Assembly (NCBI RefSeq): GCF_027925525.1
Contig: NZ_BSDJ01000031.1
Location: 1 to 64,000, forward strand
Source: Paenibacillus tyrphae
GTDB taxonomy: Bacteria; Bacillota; Bacilli; Paenibacillales; NBRC-103111
Direction: 5' to 3'
Length of the DNA: 64,000 nucleotides
Program-made: the position numbers and the translations under genes
Shown here: positions 8,096 to 16,755 of the stretch, piece by piece
Layout: each line of letters opens with the position of its first letter
How positions within the stretch are numbered: the stretch's first letter is position 1
The notes under the pieces: model-generated
Seen by the model: only the letters and a program-made list of their open reading frames with translations
What the model was told of the DNA's origin: nothing
Databases searched by the model: none

Positions 8096-8764
8096 CTATT
8101 TCACTTGATCCTGCAAAAGCTTCAGCAGCTGTGTATAATATTCAGCCTTCATATGGATGCCGTCCGTATCGTGCAGGTCCGGACGAGCCGTAAAAATTGG
8201 AGATACATCAGTGTAGTCCACCTTTTCCTTGGCAGCAAGCTCCTTCAGGCCTTGATTATAATCCGCAATGTTTTTATAGCGGGGCTCGCTCTTCTCCGCT
8301 TCCGCCGTCACTGGAGTGACCGATAAAATCGTGATTTTGGCTTTCGGCAGCTTTTCCTTGATTTTCCCGATCAGCTTCGCATAGTTCGTCAGCGAAAATT
8401 GCTTGGGATTGTCCGTAGGCCACAAGAGGTCGTCCGACCCTAATTGGATGAAGACATTTTTCGGGTTTCGTCCGGCCAAGTCGTCCACATCCTCCAAGGC
8501 GAACATCGCGGTTGCCCCCGCTTTGCCCATCACGTTTTTGTCATCCAGTACTCCGTGGAACGACAGCCCTTCCGTAATCGAATCCCCGAGAAAGACGCTT
8601 GAGCTAAACATCGATTTATACGAAGAAGCTTCGGCGGTCGCAGCAGCCGCTTCCTTCTCACGGGTCACAGCGGCCAGACCCTGCTCCCGTTCTTGATTTC
8701 CGCAGGCCGCCAACGTTAATGCGATAGCTCCTGCCAACACGATTCCTGTCATTTTATTTCCCAT
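8096..8764 (-). CDS. SGNH/GDSL hydrolase lipoprotein
   Basis: The protein starts with a lipoprotein signal (lipobox LAAC) followed by an SGNH esterase domain. Block I is FLGDSITEG (catalytic Ser), block II is centred on the Gly before KAGATAMF, block III is QLGSDDL in place of GxND, and block V is HDTDGIHM with the Asp/His pair. Block III has Asp where Asn is usual, so the oxyanion hole may differ. The ATG at 8764 has AAAGGAG 11 bases upstream; the GTG at 8776 lies on top of that site. It is probably a surface acetyl-esterase or transferase working with the MBOAT downstream of it. Confidence 0.8.
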   Translation of the reverse strand: MGNKMTGIVLAGAIALTLAACGNQEREQGLAAVTREKEAAAATAEASSYKSMFSSSVFLGDSITEGLSFHGVLDDKNVMGKAGATAMFALEDVDDLAGRNPKNVFIQLGSDDLLWPTDNPKQFSLTNYAKLIGKIKEKLPKAKITILSVTPVTAEAEKSEPRYKNIADYNQGLKELAAKEKVDYTDVSPIFTARPDLHDTDGIHMKAEYYTQLLKLLQDQVK

Positions 8765-8788
8765 TTCGATTCCCACTCCTTTGTGATT

Positions 8789-9580
8789 TTACAAACGATG
8801 ATCCTTCATGAAATTCAGGTGAAAATGCTTCGTTTCGTCATAGACCGCGAACTTGTAGCCCTTTTGCTTATAAAAATCGATAACTTCCTGCAGCACTTGC
8901 AGCGTTTGCGGCTTTTCGTGCATGAGTACGACTTCCAGATCTGCCTTCGTCTGCTTCTTGATGTTGCCGACAATTTCGCTCGGGCGGTTTTTGAGGTTCC
9001 AATCGTTCGAATCAATAGTCCAGTCCCACACCTTGATTTCCGCTTTCACAATTTGATCGCGGAGGCGCTTATCGTTTAAACCCGGCGCCGAGCCGTACGG
9101 CGGGCGCACCAAATGCGGATTCTCGCCCGTGATCTGGTGGATGAGCGACAACGTTTGCTTCATCTCCGGCACGAATTGCTTCTCTTCGTACAGCTTCTTA
9201 TATTGGTGCGTCATGCTGTGAGCGCCGACGTAGTGCCCTTCCCGTACGGTCCGCCTCACTTGATCCTGCAAATTGGCGCGTTTTAAATTGCTCCCCTGCA
9301 TAAAGAAGGTCGCTTTGATGTTGTTCCGCTTCAGGACGTCCAGAAACTCCCCCGTCCACTCGCTCGGCCCGTCGTCAAACGTCAAGTAGACGACTTTCCC
9401 TTTCTGCGGGTCATCGGCAGCCGCTGCTGACGCTCTCGCAGCTACAGGCACTCTATCGGATTTCGGGACCTCCTTTTCAGGAAAGACCGGCAACTCCGAC
9501 AGCCCGAAATACAACAACCCTGCGGCAGCCAGTATGACGCCCCATCTTCTTGCTCTTTTCCTGCTTCCCACTCCATCCAT
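8789..9580 (-). CDS. Polysaccharide deacetylase (NodB/PgdA-type CE4)
   Basis: A signal-anchored CE4 enzyme. After an N-terminal membrane segment the NodB domain shows motif 1 TFDDGPSEWT, motif 2 HSMTH (metal His), motif 3 RPPYGS, and the late motifs DWTIDSNDW and VVLMHE. Such enzymes remove N- or O-acetyl groups from peptidoglycan or exopolysaccharide. The ATG at 9580 directly follows AGAGGAG, so a GTG at 9571 with better spacing is an equally good start. It is the first gene of the cluster running to 4962 and sits 24 bases before the SGNH gene. Confidence 0.85.
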   Translation of the reverse strand: MDGVGSRKRARRWGVILAAAGLLYFGLSELPVFPEKEVPKSDRVPVAARASAAAADDPQKGKVVYLTFDDGPSEWTGEFLDVLKRNNIKATFFMQGSNLKRANLQDQVRRTVREGHYVGAHSMTHQYKKLYEEKQFVPEMKQTLSLIHQITGENPHLVRPPYGSAPGLNDKRLRDQIVKAEIKVWDWTIDSNDWNLKNRPSEIVGNIKKQTKADLEVVLMHEKPQTLQVLQEVIDFYKQKGYKFAVYDETKHFHLNFMKDHRL

Positions 9581-9675
9581 CTCCTCTCTCTGTAGATAGA
9601 TTAATAGAGTAAGATGAAGATGAAATGCAGATCGCATTCAGATGAGTTAAAGAATAAAGAGTTCTGCGGTCATGC

Positions 9676-9711
9676 AAAAAAAAAGTGCAGAACCGAAGTT
9701 CTACACTTTCT
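9676..9711 (-). terminator. Terminator overlapping the histidine kinase stop codon
   Basis: On the minus strand AGTGTAGAAC and GTTCTGCACT form a tetraloop hairpin (loop TTCG) followed by nine T. The left arm includes the TAG stop of the kinase. Confidence 0.85.
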
Positions 9712-11524
9712 TATTCAGACGGAAAAAGAACAGCACGCCGTCCGCCGTATTGGTCACGCCATAAGATACCCCATGCAGCTCCAATATTTTTTTGCAAATC
9801 GCAAGCCCCAACCCGGTTCCTCCCGTGGAACGATGACGGGAAGGCTCGGCGCGGTAAAACCGGTCCCAGATTTTTTCCAGATGCTCGTCCGGGATGGAAG
9901 CCCCTTTATTTTCAATACGGATCATCACCGTATCGCGCTCTTCGACGGTCGAGACGTAAATGGATTCTCGTTCCGGCGTATGCCGAATGGCGTTGGTCAA
10001 GAAATTGACGATCACCTGTTCGATCCGATGCTGATTGGCAACCACGACAACCGGTGACAACCGGAGGTGCAGCTGCAATTGCTTTTGCTCGAATTCGATG
10101 GCTAACTTCTCGCATACCTGCCCGATGACGGCATCGATCGCAAACGAATCCATCTTCATCTTATACGTCCCCGATTCGTATTTTGCCAGATCGAGCATAT
10201 CGACGATCAGCAGGTCCATCTTCTTCACTTCGTTCTCCATGGCGGCGAAATAGTGGTCTCGCTTGTGGCTTGCCACTCCGTCCCTCAGAATCGACAGACA
10301 GCTTTGGATTACGCTAAGCGGCGTCTTCAATTCGTGCGATACGCCGGAAATAAATTCTTTCCTCGTATGCTCCAGCTGCTTTTCTTTCTCGATATCCTGC
10401 TGCAGCTGTTCGATGTAGGAATGCAGCCGGTCGGAAAGCTCGTTAATATTGCGCGACAGGTCCCCGATCTCATCCTTGGTTGTGATCGGAATTTTTTCGG
10501 AAAAGTCCAGCTCCGCAATCTTTCTCGTCGTATGGTTAATGCGCAGTAAAGGACGGGCAATCCCGCGGGAATAATAGAACGATGCCAGCAGCACGAGCAG
10601 CAGTGTGGCGATAATGATATACACGTAGTAATCCTGCATCACCCCCGCGGCCTCATCTACAGGCTGCAGTGACGTCATCGCGAAAATGTATGTGGGATTC
10701 CCTGCCGGATCTTCGATACGGTCCACGAATATTTTGTAATTCACATGGTTTTCTTCATAATTCATGATCCGATTCGGATTCGAATCGCCGTCATAGTCTC
10801 CGTATAGAAGATCCGCTTGAAATGCTTTGATCCGTTCCAAAAACAAATGGTTCGTATAGCGCGAAATTCCCGTCCCTTCCGGTGTCTCGACTTTGGTAAT
10901 CGTTCCGGTGACAAGATCGGTGGGATACTTTTCACGATATTTGTTCGCATCCTCGAACCGGGAGACGACTTCATACTCCTTCTTCACCAGCTGCTGATTT
11001 TCCAGTTGGTTTTCTTCTCTCAGATTGGATGCCTTTGGCCCCATCCGCTGCGGAAACAACCGATTTTTCCAAATGATGCCTTCCATAGCAATCGGCTGCC
11101 CCTCTTTAATAAATGGTTCAAGAAACGGAATGTCTTTACTGAACTCCTCCACATTCATGACACTGTACAGCGGGATGGTCATCGTTTTGCCGGAAAGGAC
11201 GGGTGTGTCGGTAGAGCGCTCCAAGCGGACCTCCATGTAAAAATCGTCCGTATATATCAAATTGCCCATGGCGTCCAATGCCGTGATCCAGGTGCTGTGC
11301 TTTCGATAGAAATCTTGCTCAAGCCTCACCATGGCCTGTGCGTCTCCGGCATTTTTCAGGTAGTCCTGTTTATAAGCTTGAAGGGCTGTCTTTACGTCCT
11401 CCTCTTTTTGATAGACATAAAATTGTTTAAAAAACAGGGCTTGTCCGCCAAAAATGATCGTCAGAATAAGCACGCATAAAGCGGTCGTCAGCAAAAACAG
11501 CTTAGATACGATGCCGATCTTCAT
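9701..11524 (-). CDS. Sensor histidine kinase (HAMP-HisKA-HATPase)
   Basis: This 607-residue kinase has a first transmembrane helix at residues 8-32, an extracytoplasmic sensor domain of about 265 residues and a second helix near 299-318. A HAMP segment (319-370) precedes the H box FISGVSHELKTPL with H397, and the ATPase part has an N box (NFLTNAIRHT) and the G boxes (RFYRAEPS, GGTGLGLAI). The sensor domain shows no family signature I recognise; it contains DGDSNPNRI, which could bind a metal. The ATG overlaps the stop of the response regulator by four bases (ATGA), so the two are co-translated. Confidence 0.9.
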   Translation of the reverse strand: MKIGIVSKLFLLTTALCVLILTIIFGGQALFFKQFYVYQKEEDVKTALQAYKQDYLKNAGDAQAMVRLEQDFYRKHSTWITALDAMGNLIYTDDFYMEVRLERSTDTPVLSGKTMTIPLYSVMNVEEFSKDIPFLEPFIKEGQPIAMEGIIWKNRLFPQRMGPKASNLREENQLENQQLVKKEYEVVSRFEDANKYREKYPTDLVTGTITKVETPEGTGISRYTNHLFLERIKAFQADLLYGDYDGDSNPNRIMNYEENHVNYKIFVDRIEDPAGNPTYIFAMTSLQPVDEAAGVMQDYYVYIIIATLLLVLLASFYYSRGIARPLLRINHTTRKIAELDFSEKIPITTKDEIGDLSRNINELSDRLHSYIEQLQQDIEKEKQLEHTRKEFISGVSHELKTPLSVIQSCLSILRDGVASHKRDHYFAAMENEVKKMDLLIVDMLDLAKYESGTYKMKMDSFAIDAVIGQVCEKLAIEFEQKQLQLHLRLSPVVVVANQHRIEQVIVNFLTNAIRHTPERESIYVSTVEERDTVMIRIENKGASIPDEHLEKIWDRFYRAEPSRHRSTGGTGLGLAICKKILELHGVSYGVTNTADGVLFFFRLNKKV

Positions 11525-12246
11525 GCGTGATCCTCGAATTTATAGCCAGAACGGACAACCGTGCTGATGCATTTGGACTTGTTCCCTAATTTGTGGCGCA
11601 GATTGCGGATATGGCTATTGACGGTGCGTTCGTCGCCTACGAAGTCATATCCCCAAATTTTGGTAATGAGCTGTTCTCTTGTAATGACGATCCCTTTATT
11701 TTTCATTAAATACGTTAGTATTTCAAATTCGGTGTGCGTCAAATTGCAGTTCGTTCCGTCTACCGTCACGGTGCGGGAGGGAAAATGCACTGCAATGCCG
11801 TTACCGCTTTCTAACCTATCGCTTATGTCGTCCGCAGGCTCGCGAACTACCCTGCTGTCCAGCAGCCGCTTCGCTCTTGCCAATAAAATGGGAGGGCTGT
11901 ACGGTTTGGCCACATAGTCATCCGCGCCCAGTTCAAATCCGAGCAGCGTATCGTCCTCATCCACCCGGGCCGTCAGCATAATAATAGGAACGTTTGAGCT
12001 CTTACGGATGCGCATGCACACAGACCAGCCGTCCAGCTCTGGCAGCATGATATCCAAAATAATCAAATGCACTTCGCGTTCCTGAAAGAGCGACAGCGCT
12101 TCTTTCCCGTCCCCCGCTTCCAGCACTTCATATCCTTCATTGATGAAATAATCTTTCATAATTTCGCGTAAAATAGGTTCGTCTTCTACAATTAATATCG
12201 TTCTGTGCATGGATAGCTCTCCCGTTTCCGTCGTTGTCCCTATCAT
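11521..12246 (-). CDS. OmpR/PhoB family response regulator
   Basis: The receiver domain carries the acidic pair ED, the phospho-acceptor in LDIMLPELDG, the switch threonine in MLTAR and the lysine in AKPYSP. A winged-helix output domain follows (LTHTEFEILTYLMKN, GYDFVGDERTVNSHIRNLRHKLG, VRSGYKF). The chosen ATG at 12246 has GGAGGGG eight bases upstream. A second ATG at 12210, where homology begins, has GGGAGAG and is a possible alternative. It is the partner of the overlapping kinase; target genes are not evident. Confidence 0.9.
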   Translation of the reverse strand: MIGTTTETGELSMHRTILIVEDEPILREIMKDYFINEGYEVLEAGDGKEALSLFQEREVHLIILDIMLPELDGWSVCMRIRKSSNVPIIMLTARVDEDDTLLGFELGADDYVAKPYSPPILLARAKRLLDSRVVREPADDISDRLESGNGIAVHFPSRTVTVDGTNCNLTHTEFEILTYLMKNKGIVITREQLITKIWGYDFVGDERTVNSHIRNLRHKLGNKSKCISTVVRSGYKFEDHA

Positions 12247-12348
12247 TCTATTCCCCTCCAGACTCCGCTTCAAGAAAGAATAATAGGAAAAAGTGAAGAT
12301 AAAATGCAGATCCGGTGCAGATCAGGTACAAATTAGATCAAGAACGCC

Positions 12349-13467
12349 TCATTCGAACGGACCCTGATGAATTTTGACGCTTAAAACAAGGCCGAGCGCA
12401 ACCATATTGGTGAGCAGCGAACTTCCTCCGTAGCTGATGAACGGCAGAGAGATCCCGGTCAACGGCACCAATCCGATATGCATCCCGATATTCACGTAAA
12501 TCTGAAAAACAAGCATGGCCGCCATTCCCGCAACGAGGTAGGAGCCCGCTAATTCCTTCGTCTCCACAATAATGCCGACCATCCGGTATACCAGCAAAAA
12601 ATACAGCATGAGCAAAATCGTCGCGCCCAAAAATCCGTACTTTTCACCGACAACCGCAAAGATCGAATCGGAGTAGGCGTACGGGACAAACCCCTGCTGC
12701 TGGTACAGACCGTTATTTCCATGCAGTTGGCCCGAACCGATGGCGATCCGCGCTTGTTCATAATGCCACGACTTCTGGGGATCGCTTCCCGGTTCCAGGA
12801 ACGTCTGGATTCTCGCCATCTGGTGCGGCTTGACGATCTTCGACAGCAGTTCATGATCGGCATAATACAGCCACAGCACTGACCCTACCACAATCCCGGC
12901 AGCGCCAACGGCGGTCAGCATATACGACAATCGGATGTTGCCCGTCCACAGCATCCCGAAAAAGATGCCGACGAACACGAGAGCCGTCCCCAAATCGGGC
13001 TGCTTTAAAATAAATAAGATCGGTACCGCAAAAACGGCACAGACGGGAAGGAGATCCTGAACGAAGCGCAGCTTCTCTCCCTGCCGCTTTTGCAGCAAAT
13101 GCGCAGCAAGCAAAATCGTAAACAGTTTCACCGGCTCGGAGGGTTGAATTTCCACGGAGCCGATGCTTAACCACCGGGCCGCGCCGTTCACGACCTGCCC
13201 TTTCAAATGGACGTAAGCCAGCATGCCGATGCCGAAGGCATACAAATAATAGGCCAGCTTGCCGGTGAGCAATCGGTAATTGAGCACCGTCACCAACAGC
13301 ATCGGAACGCAAAAGACGCCGAAATACATCAGGCTACTGATATGCAGTCCATCCAGTTTAGTCCCTGCAGTGGCCCGGTAAACCGCCACTGTGCCGGCGG
13401 CCATCAAGCACAACATAAGCACGACGATGCCGCGGTCTATTTTTTTCAGCTTATCTAAAAATATCAT
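12349..13467 (-). CDS. RodA/FtsW/SpoVE family SEDS protein
   Basis: A multi-spanning protein of about 372 residues with SEDS signatures: the membrane core around AARWLSIGSVEIQPSEPVKL, the Asp in QPDLGTALVF, the loop SGQLHGNNGLYQQQGFVPYAYSDSIFAVVGEKYGFLG, and the terminal LPFISYGGSSLLTNMVALGLVLS. Family members are lipid II glycosyltransferases for wall elongation, division or cortex. The ATG at 13467 with an upstream GAGGT is preferred over a TTG at 13575, which would add an extra hydrophobic stretch. It lies about 100 bases upstream of the two-component genes on the same strand and may share transcription with them. Confidence 0.88.
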   Translation of the reverse strand: MIFLDKLKKIDRGIVVLMLCLMAAGTVAVYRATAGTKLDGLHISSLMYFGVFCVPMLLVTVLNYRLLTGKLAYYLYAFGIGMLAYVHLKGQVVNGAARWLSIGSVEIQPSEPVKLFTILLAAHLLQKRQGEKLRFVQDLLPVCAVFAVPILFILKQPDLGTALVFVGIFFGMLWTGNIRLSYMLTAVGAAGIVVGSVLWLYYADHELLSKIVKPHQMARIQTFLEPGSDPQKSWHYEQARIAIGSGQLHGNNGLYQQQGFVPYAYSDSIFAVVGEKYGFLGATILLMLYFLLVYRMVGIIVETKELAGSYLVAGMAAMLVFQIYVNIGMHIGLVPLTGISLPFISYGGSSLLTNMVALGLVLSVKIHQGPFE

Positions 13468-13618
13468 ACGGATACCTCGACCTTCGATCCTTGGAATTTG
13501 CACAATCATTTTCGCCATAAAACCCTGCACTATAAAGACGATTACCATGGCAAAAAGTAGCAAAACGTACTCCAAGCTTTTTTAGAATATCCCGAGGAGA
13601 ATCGAAGCTTTCAGGCGC

Positions 13619-13993
13619 TTATGCCTTGCCGAGTAAAAAGCTGACGATCAGAATGAGAAAAACAAGCAGGCTGATACCCGCGTATAAATAATCTTTTTCC
13701 TTCAAAAAGACGAGGATCGAAACCCCTACCCGAAATACCGGCGTCAGGATGAGCATCAGCAGGCCCGTCAAAATGACGGCGTACGGTTTAAGCTGCAGCA
13801 GGCCTTGCCCGATTTCCGGCAGACGGGCCGGAAACGTCCGCCCCGGATATCCGCTGTCCCCCAGAATCAGGAAGAGTGCCAGTCCCAACAAAATGACGGC
13901 CGCGCTCAGAAGCACTCCCGCCCGCAAATATTGGCTGATCCTCAGCTCCACGATCGAACGACCGCTCTCTTGACGCCCATCCCCCTGGCTCAT
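13619..13993 (-). CDS. DUF1634 membrane protein
   Basis: A 124-residue membrane protein with three hydrophobic helices and the DUF1634 layout: a short cytoplasmic N-terminus (ELRISQYLRAGV), a conserved LLILTPVFRVGVSILVFLKEKDYLYAGISLLVF block, and a short tail. The family is habitually paired with TauE/SafE permeases, as here. Its ATG overlaps the stop of the upstream permease gene by four bases (ATGA), so translational coupling and a common complex are likely. Confidence 0.82.
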   Translation of the reverse strand: MSQGDGRQESGRSIVELRISQYLRAGVLLSAAVILLGLALFLILGDSGYPGRTFPARLPEIGQGLLQLKPYAVILTGLLMLILTPVFRVGVSILVFLKEKDYLYAGISLLVFLILIVSFLLGKA

Positions 13994-14829
13994 GCGATAA
14001 CCCCCGTTCCTTGCAGGATCATTTGTACGGCAACGTACGTCAGGACGGGAATGAACCATTTGCGAATCGTCGTGCTTTTCATCCGCTGCATGATTCTGGC
14101 CCCGGCCGTCGCTCCGATCAATACGCCCAAAGCGACGGGAGCGGCGATCCCCGGGTCAATGTCCCCCCTGAACAAATACACACCGGCACTGGCCGCCCCG
14201 GTTACGCCCATCATAAAATTGCTCGTCGCGCTGGATACTTTGAGCGGGAGCTTCATAAACACGTCCATCGCCATCACTTTAAAGCTGCCGCTGCCGATCC
14301 CCAGCAAGCCGGATACGACGCCCGCTCCGTACATGACTCCGAAGCCGCCGTACACATTGTCGACGTGATAAGAGACGTTTTCGTTCAACGCCTTGTCATA
14401 GTACGCGCCTTGCAACTTGAGCTTCCGGGCTAACGGATGCAGCGGAACGTCCTGGGGCAGCTCGCTCTTCCCTTTCTTCAGCATCGCCAATGCGGAATAC
14501 AGCAGCAGCAGCCCGAAAATGACATACAGGATCGCAGGCGACATCAGACCGCCCAGGAACGCCCCCGTAATCGCCCCGATCGTCGTCGCGATCTCCAAAA
14601 ACATGCCGACTCTGACATTGGTGATCCGGTCTTTGATGTAAGCAATCGCCGCTCCGCTCGAAGTCGCGATAACGGATATGATGCTTGCGCCGATGGCAAG
14701 CCGAATGTCCACGCCGAACAGAAGCGTCAGCGCCGGCGTCACGACGATGCCTCCTCCAAGCCCGAGGACGGAACCGACAATGCCCGCCAAGATGGAAATC
14801 AATAAAATTTCCGCTGCCATGATCGTCAA
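13990..14829 (-). CDS. TauE/SafE family anion (sulfite/organosulfonate) permease
   Basis: The protein has two repeated halves typical of TauE/SafE: GSVLGLGGGIVVTPALTLLFG in the N-terminal half and SGLLGIGSGSFKVMAMDVFMKLP in the C-terminal half, with about eight transmembrane helices. Family members export sulfite or related C2 sulfonates. The start chosen is TTG at 14829 with AAGGGAG nine bases before it; the ATG at 14859 has no ribosome binding site. It forms an operon with the DUF1634 gene and is divergent from the Lrp-type regulator, which probably controls it. Confidence 0.82.
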   Translation of the reverse strand: MTIMAAEILLISILAGIVGSVLGLGGGIVVTPALTLLFGVDIRLAIGASIISVIATSSGAAIAYIKDRITNVRVGMFLEIATTIGAITGAFLGGLMSPAILYVIFGLLLLYSALAMLKKGKSELPQDVPLHPLARKLKLQGAYYDKALNENVSYHVDNVYGGFGVMYGAGVVSGLLGIGSGSFKVMAMDVFMKLPLKVSSATSNFMMGVTGAASAGVYLFRGDIDPGIAAPVALGVLIGATAGARIMQRMKSTTIRKWFIPVLTYVAVQMILQGTGVIA

Positions 14830-14857
14830 AATTTCCCACTCCCTTCGTGTTACCCAC

Positions 14858-14932
14858 ATACATATGTATACTACATAATTTACTTTCGATCAATATATGT
14901 ACGTTTTAACTTTACATTGTATATGATATAAT
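14858..14932. promoter_or_regulatory. Divergent promoter region between permease and Lrp genes
   Basis: The region holds a perfect 12-base palindrome, ATACATATGTAT (14858-14869). On the plus strand there is TTTAAC, a 16-base gap and TATAAT (14927-14932) placed for the Lrp gene. The AT-rich palindrome is a plausible regulator site for autoregulation and permease control; this is inferred from position only. Confidence 0.45.
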
Positions 14933-14964
14933 AAACATAAAGTTTCCGCGAAAGGTTGAAGCGA

Positions 14965-15420
14965 ATGCAATTTAAACATTTGGACGAGATCGACACGCAG
15001 ATTCTGAAGCATTTATCCGAAAACGGACGGCTGAGCAACGCGGAATTGGGCCGCCTTGTCAACCTGACCCGCGCGGCCGTCCGCGACCGGATCAATCAAT
15101 TGGTCAGCAACGGCATTATCGATCGGTTCACAATTACTGTGAATCCGCTCAAAGCGGGCAAAATGCTGTCGATGTATTTTGACATCGAAGTCACGTGGGA
15201 AAACATGCAGCAGGTGATCGGTGAGCTGAAGGCAGACGAGGAAATCACGAACGTGTACCAGATGAGCGGCAAGCCTCATTTGCATGTCCACGCTCTGCTG
15301 GACGATCCGGAGCATGCCGAGCAGTACATGAAGAAGCTTCAGTCGATTCGGGGAATCACTTCGGTTCACAGCGAGATTGTCATTGCTCGCCATAAGGAGC
15401 GGGGCGGGTTGTTGATTTAA
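14965..15420 (+). CDS. Lrp/AsnC family transcriptional regulator
   Basis: A regulator of about 150 residues: the N-terminal helix-turn-helix is clear (LDEIDTQILKHLSENGRLSNAELGRLVNLTRAAVRDRINQL), followed by a RAM ligand-binding domain (residues about 60-145). The ATG at 14965 has AAAGG nine bases upstream; a TTG three codons earlier is less likely. Divergent orientation to the permease/DUF1634 pair suggests control of that export operon in response to a small molecule, perhaps an amino acid or sulfur compound. Confidence 0.88.
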   Translation: MQFKHLDEIDTQILKHLSENGRLSNAELGRLVNLTRAAVRDRINQLVSNGIIDRFTITVNPLKAGKMLSMYFDIEVTWENMQQVIGELKADEEITNVYQMSGKPHLHVHALLDDPEHAEQYMKKLQSIRGITSVHSEIVIARHKERGGLLI

Positions 15421-15449
15421 CAGGACGGCGGCTTGGCCTGTCGGGGCGC

Positions 15450-15653
15450 TTATAGGCCTGCCTGGTCGAGCAGCCAGCCAAGCCACCGGAGCGGATTGAT
15501 TTTGTGATGGACAAAAATGCTTATCCATACGATGCAGCCAAAGCAGGACAAGGTGACGAACAGTCCGATTTCCTTTATCGATTTACGGCTGCGCAGCATC
15601 ATAGCAAGGCTGGCGCCGAGCGCTGCAAGGAAACCTACGATGAACCAGATCAC
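15450..15653 (-). CDS. Small two-helix membrane protein, germinant receptor D-subunit-like
   Basis: A 67-residue protein begins at a GTG that overlaps the GerAB stop by four bases (GTGA). It has two hydrophobic helices (about residues 2-20 and 28-48) separated by a basic loop (RSRKSIKE), and a tryptophan-rich tail. Small two-helix D subunits are known from some Bacillus germinant receptor operons and modulate receptor response. Size, topology, tight coupling and position fit such a role, although I see no sequence signature that proves it. Confidence 0.6.
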   Translation of the reverse strand: MIWFIVGFLAALGASLAMMLRSRKSIKEIGLFVTLSCFGCIVWISIFVHHKINPLRWLGWLLDQAGL

Positions 15654-16717
15654 AGGGGCCCTCTCCCGTCTTTGTTCCGGTTTCCGCGAATCCGGGTCAG
15701 AATAATAAGCAGGATGGGGAACACGACTCCGTAGAGACTGGTGTATTGAAAAATATACCGTTTGTCCCACTCGATATTTTCTACGACGTTCTCACTGAAC
15801 GTAATCGCAAAGCCGGATACCAATAGTAAGAGCGAAATGGCGATCCATGTTCGGTCGTTCAGCCGAAACAATTGGCATATGCCGGTCACCGCGCAATGAT
15901 ACGTGATGCACAGCTTGACAAATATCCATACGAGCCATACGATCACGATCGTCGTTTCCACGCGTTCGATAAATTCCGCAATCCGCAGCTCTTGCGCGAT
16001 AATAAACAGCGGATACGTAAAGTGGGAAGCCCGCGTCACGCCAAGGACGCCGATCGTCACAAAAATAATTCCGCTTAGGAAAAGGGTCGCGAGTCCGATG
16101 CCAAGCAGCAATGCGGTCTTGACCCTGCTCTTCACATAAGGAACCAGCATCATCATGGTGATGACTTCGAGAAACGGGAACCCGATAATGGCTCTTGTCT
16201 CCTTCATCGTCTCCCACACGTTTAACCGAAACACAGGCTCGAAGCGTTCCCACTTCCATTCGGATACCGAAAACAAGCAGATGGCAACCAGCAAGAATAC
16301 GACCGCCGGGCTTAGAAGTTCATTGACCCGTGCGATGCTCTCTACCCCTTTGACGGACGCATAGCACACCACGATCAAAAACATAAAGTGAAACACGGAA
16401 AGCGGCGTATTAAGCATCAGGGTCGATTTCATAAAGTCCCCCAAATTGCGGGTCACCCAGCTTGCGGTCTGGATAAAAAACGAGATATACAAAAGCGCGA
16501 TAACCCCGCCGATTTTATTTCCCGCCGCCTTGAGACAAATCTGGACGATGCTCAGCCCGGGATTTCCTTTCGCCAGAACGAGCCACAGGCAAGCGACCAA
16601 GAGAACGGCCGACCCCGCCCACAGCGGCACAAGCCAAGCATCCTGCTTGGCCGCGGCAATCATTCCGCCCGGTCGAAGAAAAAAAGCGGTGCCTATCGTA
16701 AAGTTAAACACCAGCAA
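15650..16717 (-). CDS. GerAB-type germinant receptor B subunit (permease-like)
   Basis: A ten-helix APC-superfamily-like protein typical of spore germination B subunits (FNFTIGTAFFLRPGG, PLSVFHFMFLIVVCYASVKGVESIARVNELLSP, NVWETMKETRAIIGFPFLEVITMMML). B subunits bind the germinant in the spore inner membrane. The TTG at 16717 is the first standard start, but it cuts into the first helix region and has no ribosome binding site. Upstream and in frame, a CTG at 16753 lies six bases after AGAGGGG and directly behind the gerAC stop. Initiation there would add ENARIGGWQFF, which fits the family length better. Confidence 0.82.
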   Translation of the reverse strand: MLVFNFTIGTAFFLRPGGMIAAAKQDAWLVPLWAGSAVLLVACLWLVLAKGNPGLSIVQICLKAAGNKIGGVIALLYISFFIQTASWVTRNLGDFMKSTLMLNTPLSVFHFMFLIVVCYASVKGVESIARVNELLSPAVVFLLVAICLFSVSEWKWERFEPVFRLNVWETMKETRAIIGFPFLEVITMMMLVPYVKSRVKTALLLGIGLATLFLSGIIFVTIGVLGVTRASHFTYPLFIIAQELRIAEFIERVETTIVIVWLVWIFVKLCITYHCAVTGICQLFRLNDRTWIAISLLLLVSGFAITFSENVVENIEWDKRYIFQYTSLYGVVFPILLIILTRIRGNRNKDGRGPL

Positions 16718-16755
16718 AAAAAACTGCCAACCGCCGATGCGAGCGTTCTCCAGCG

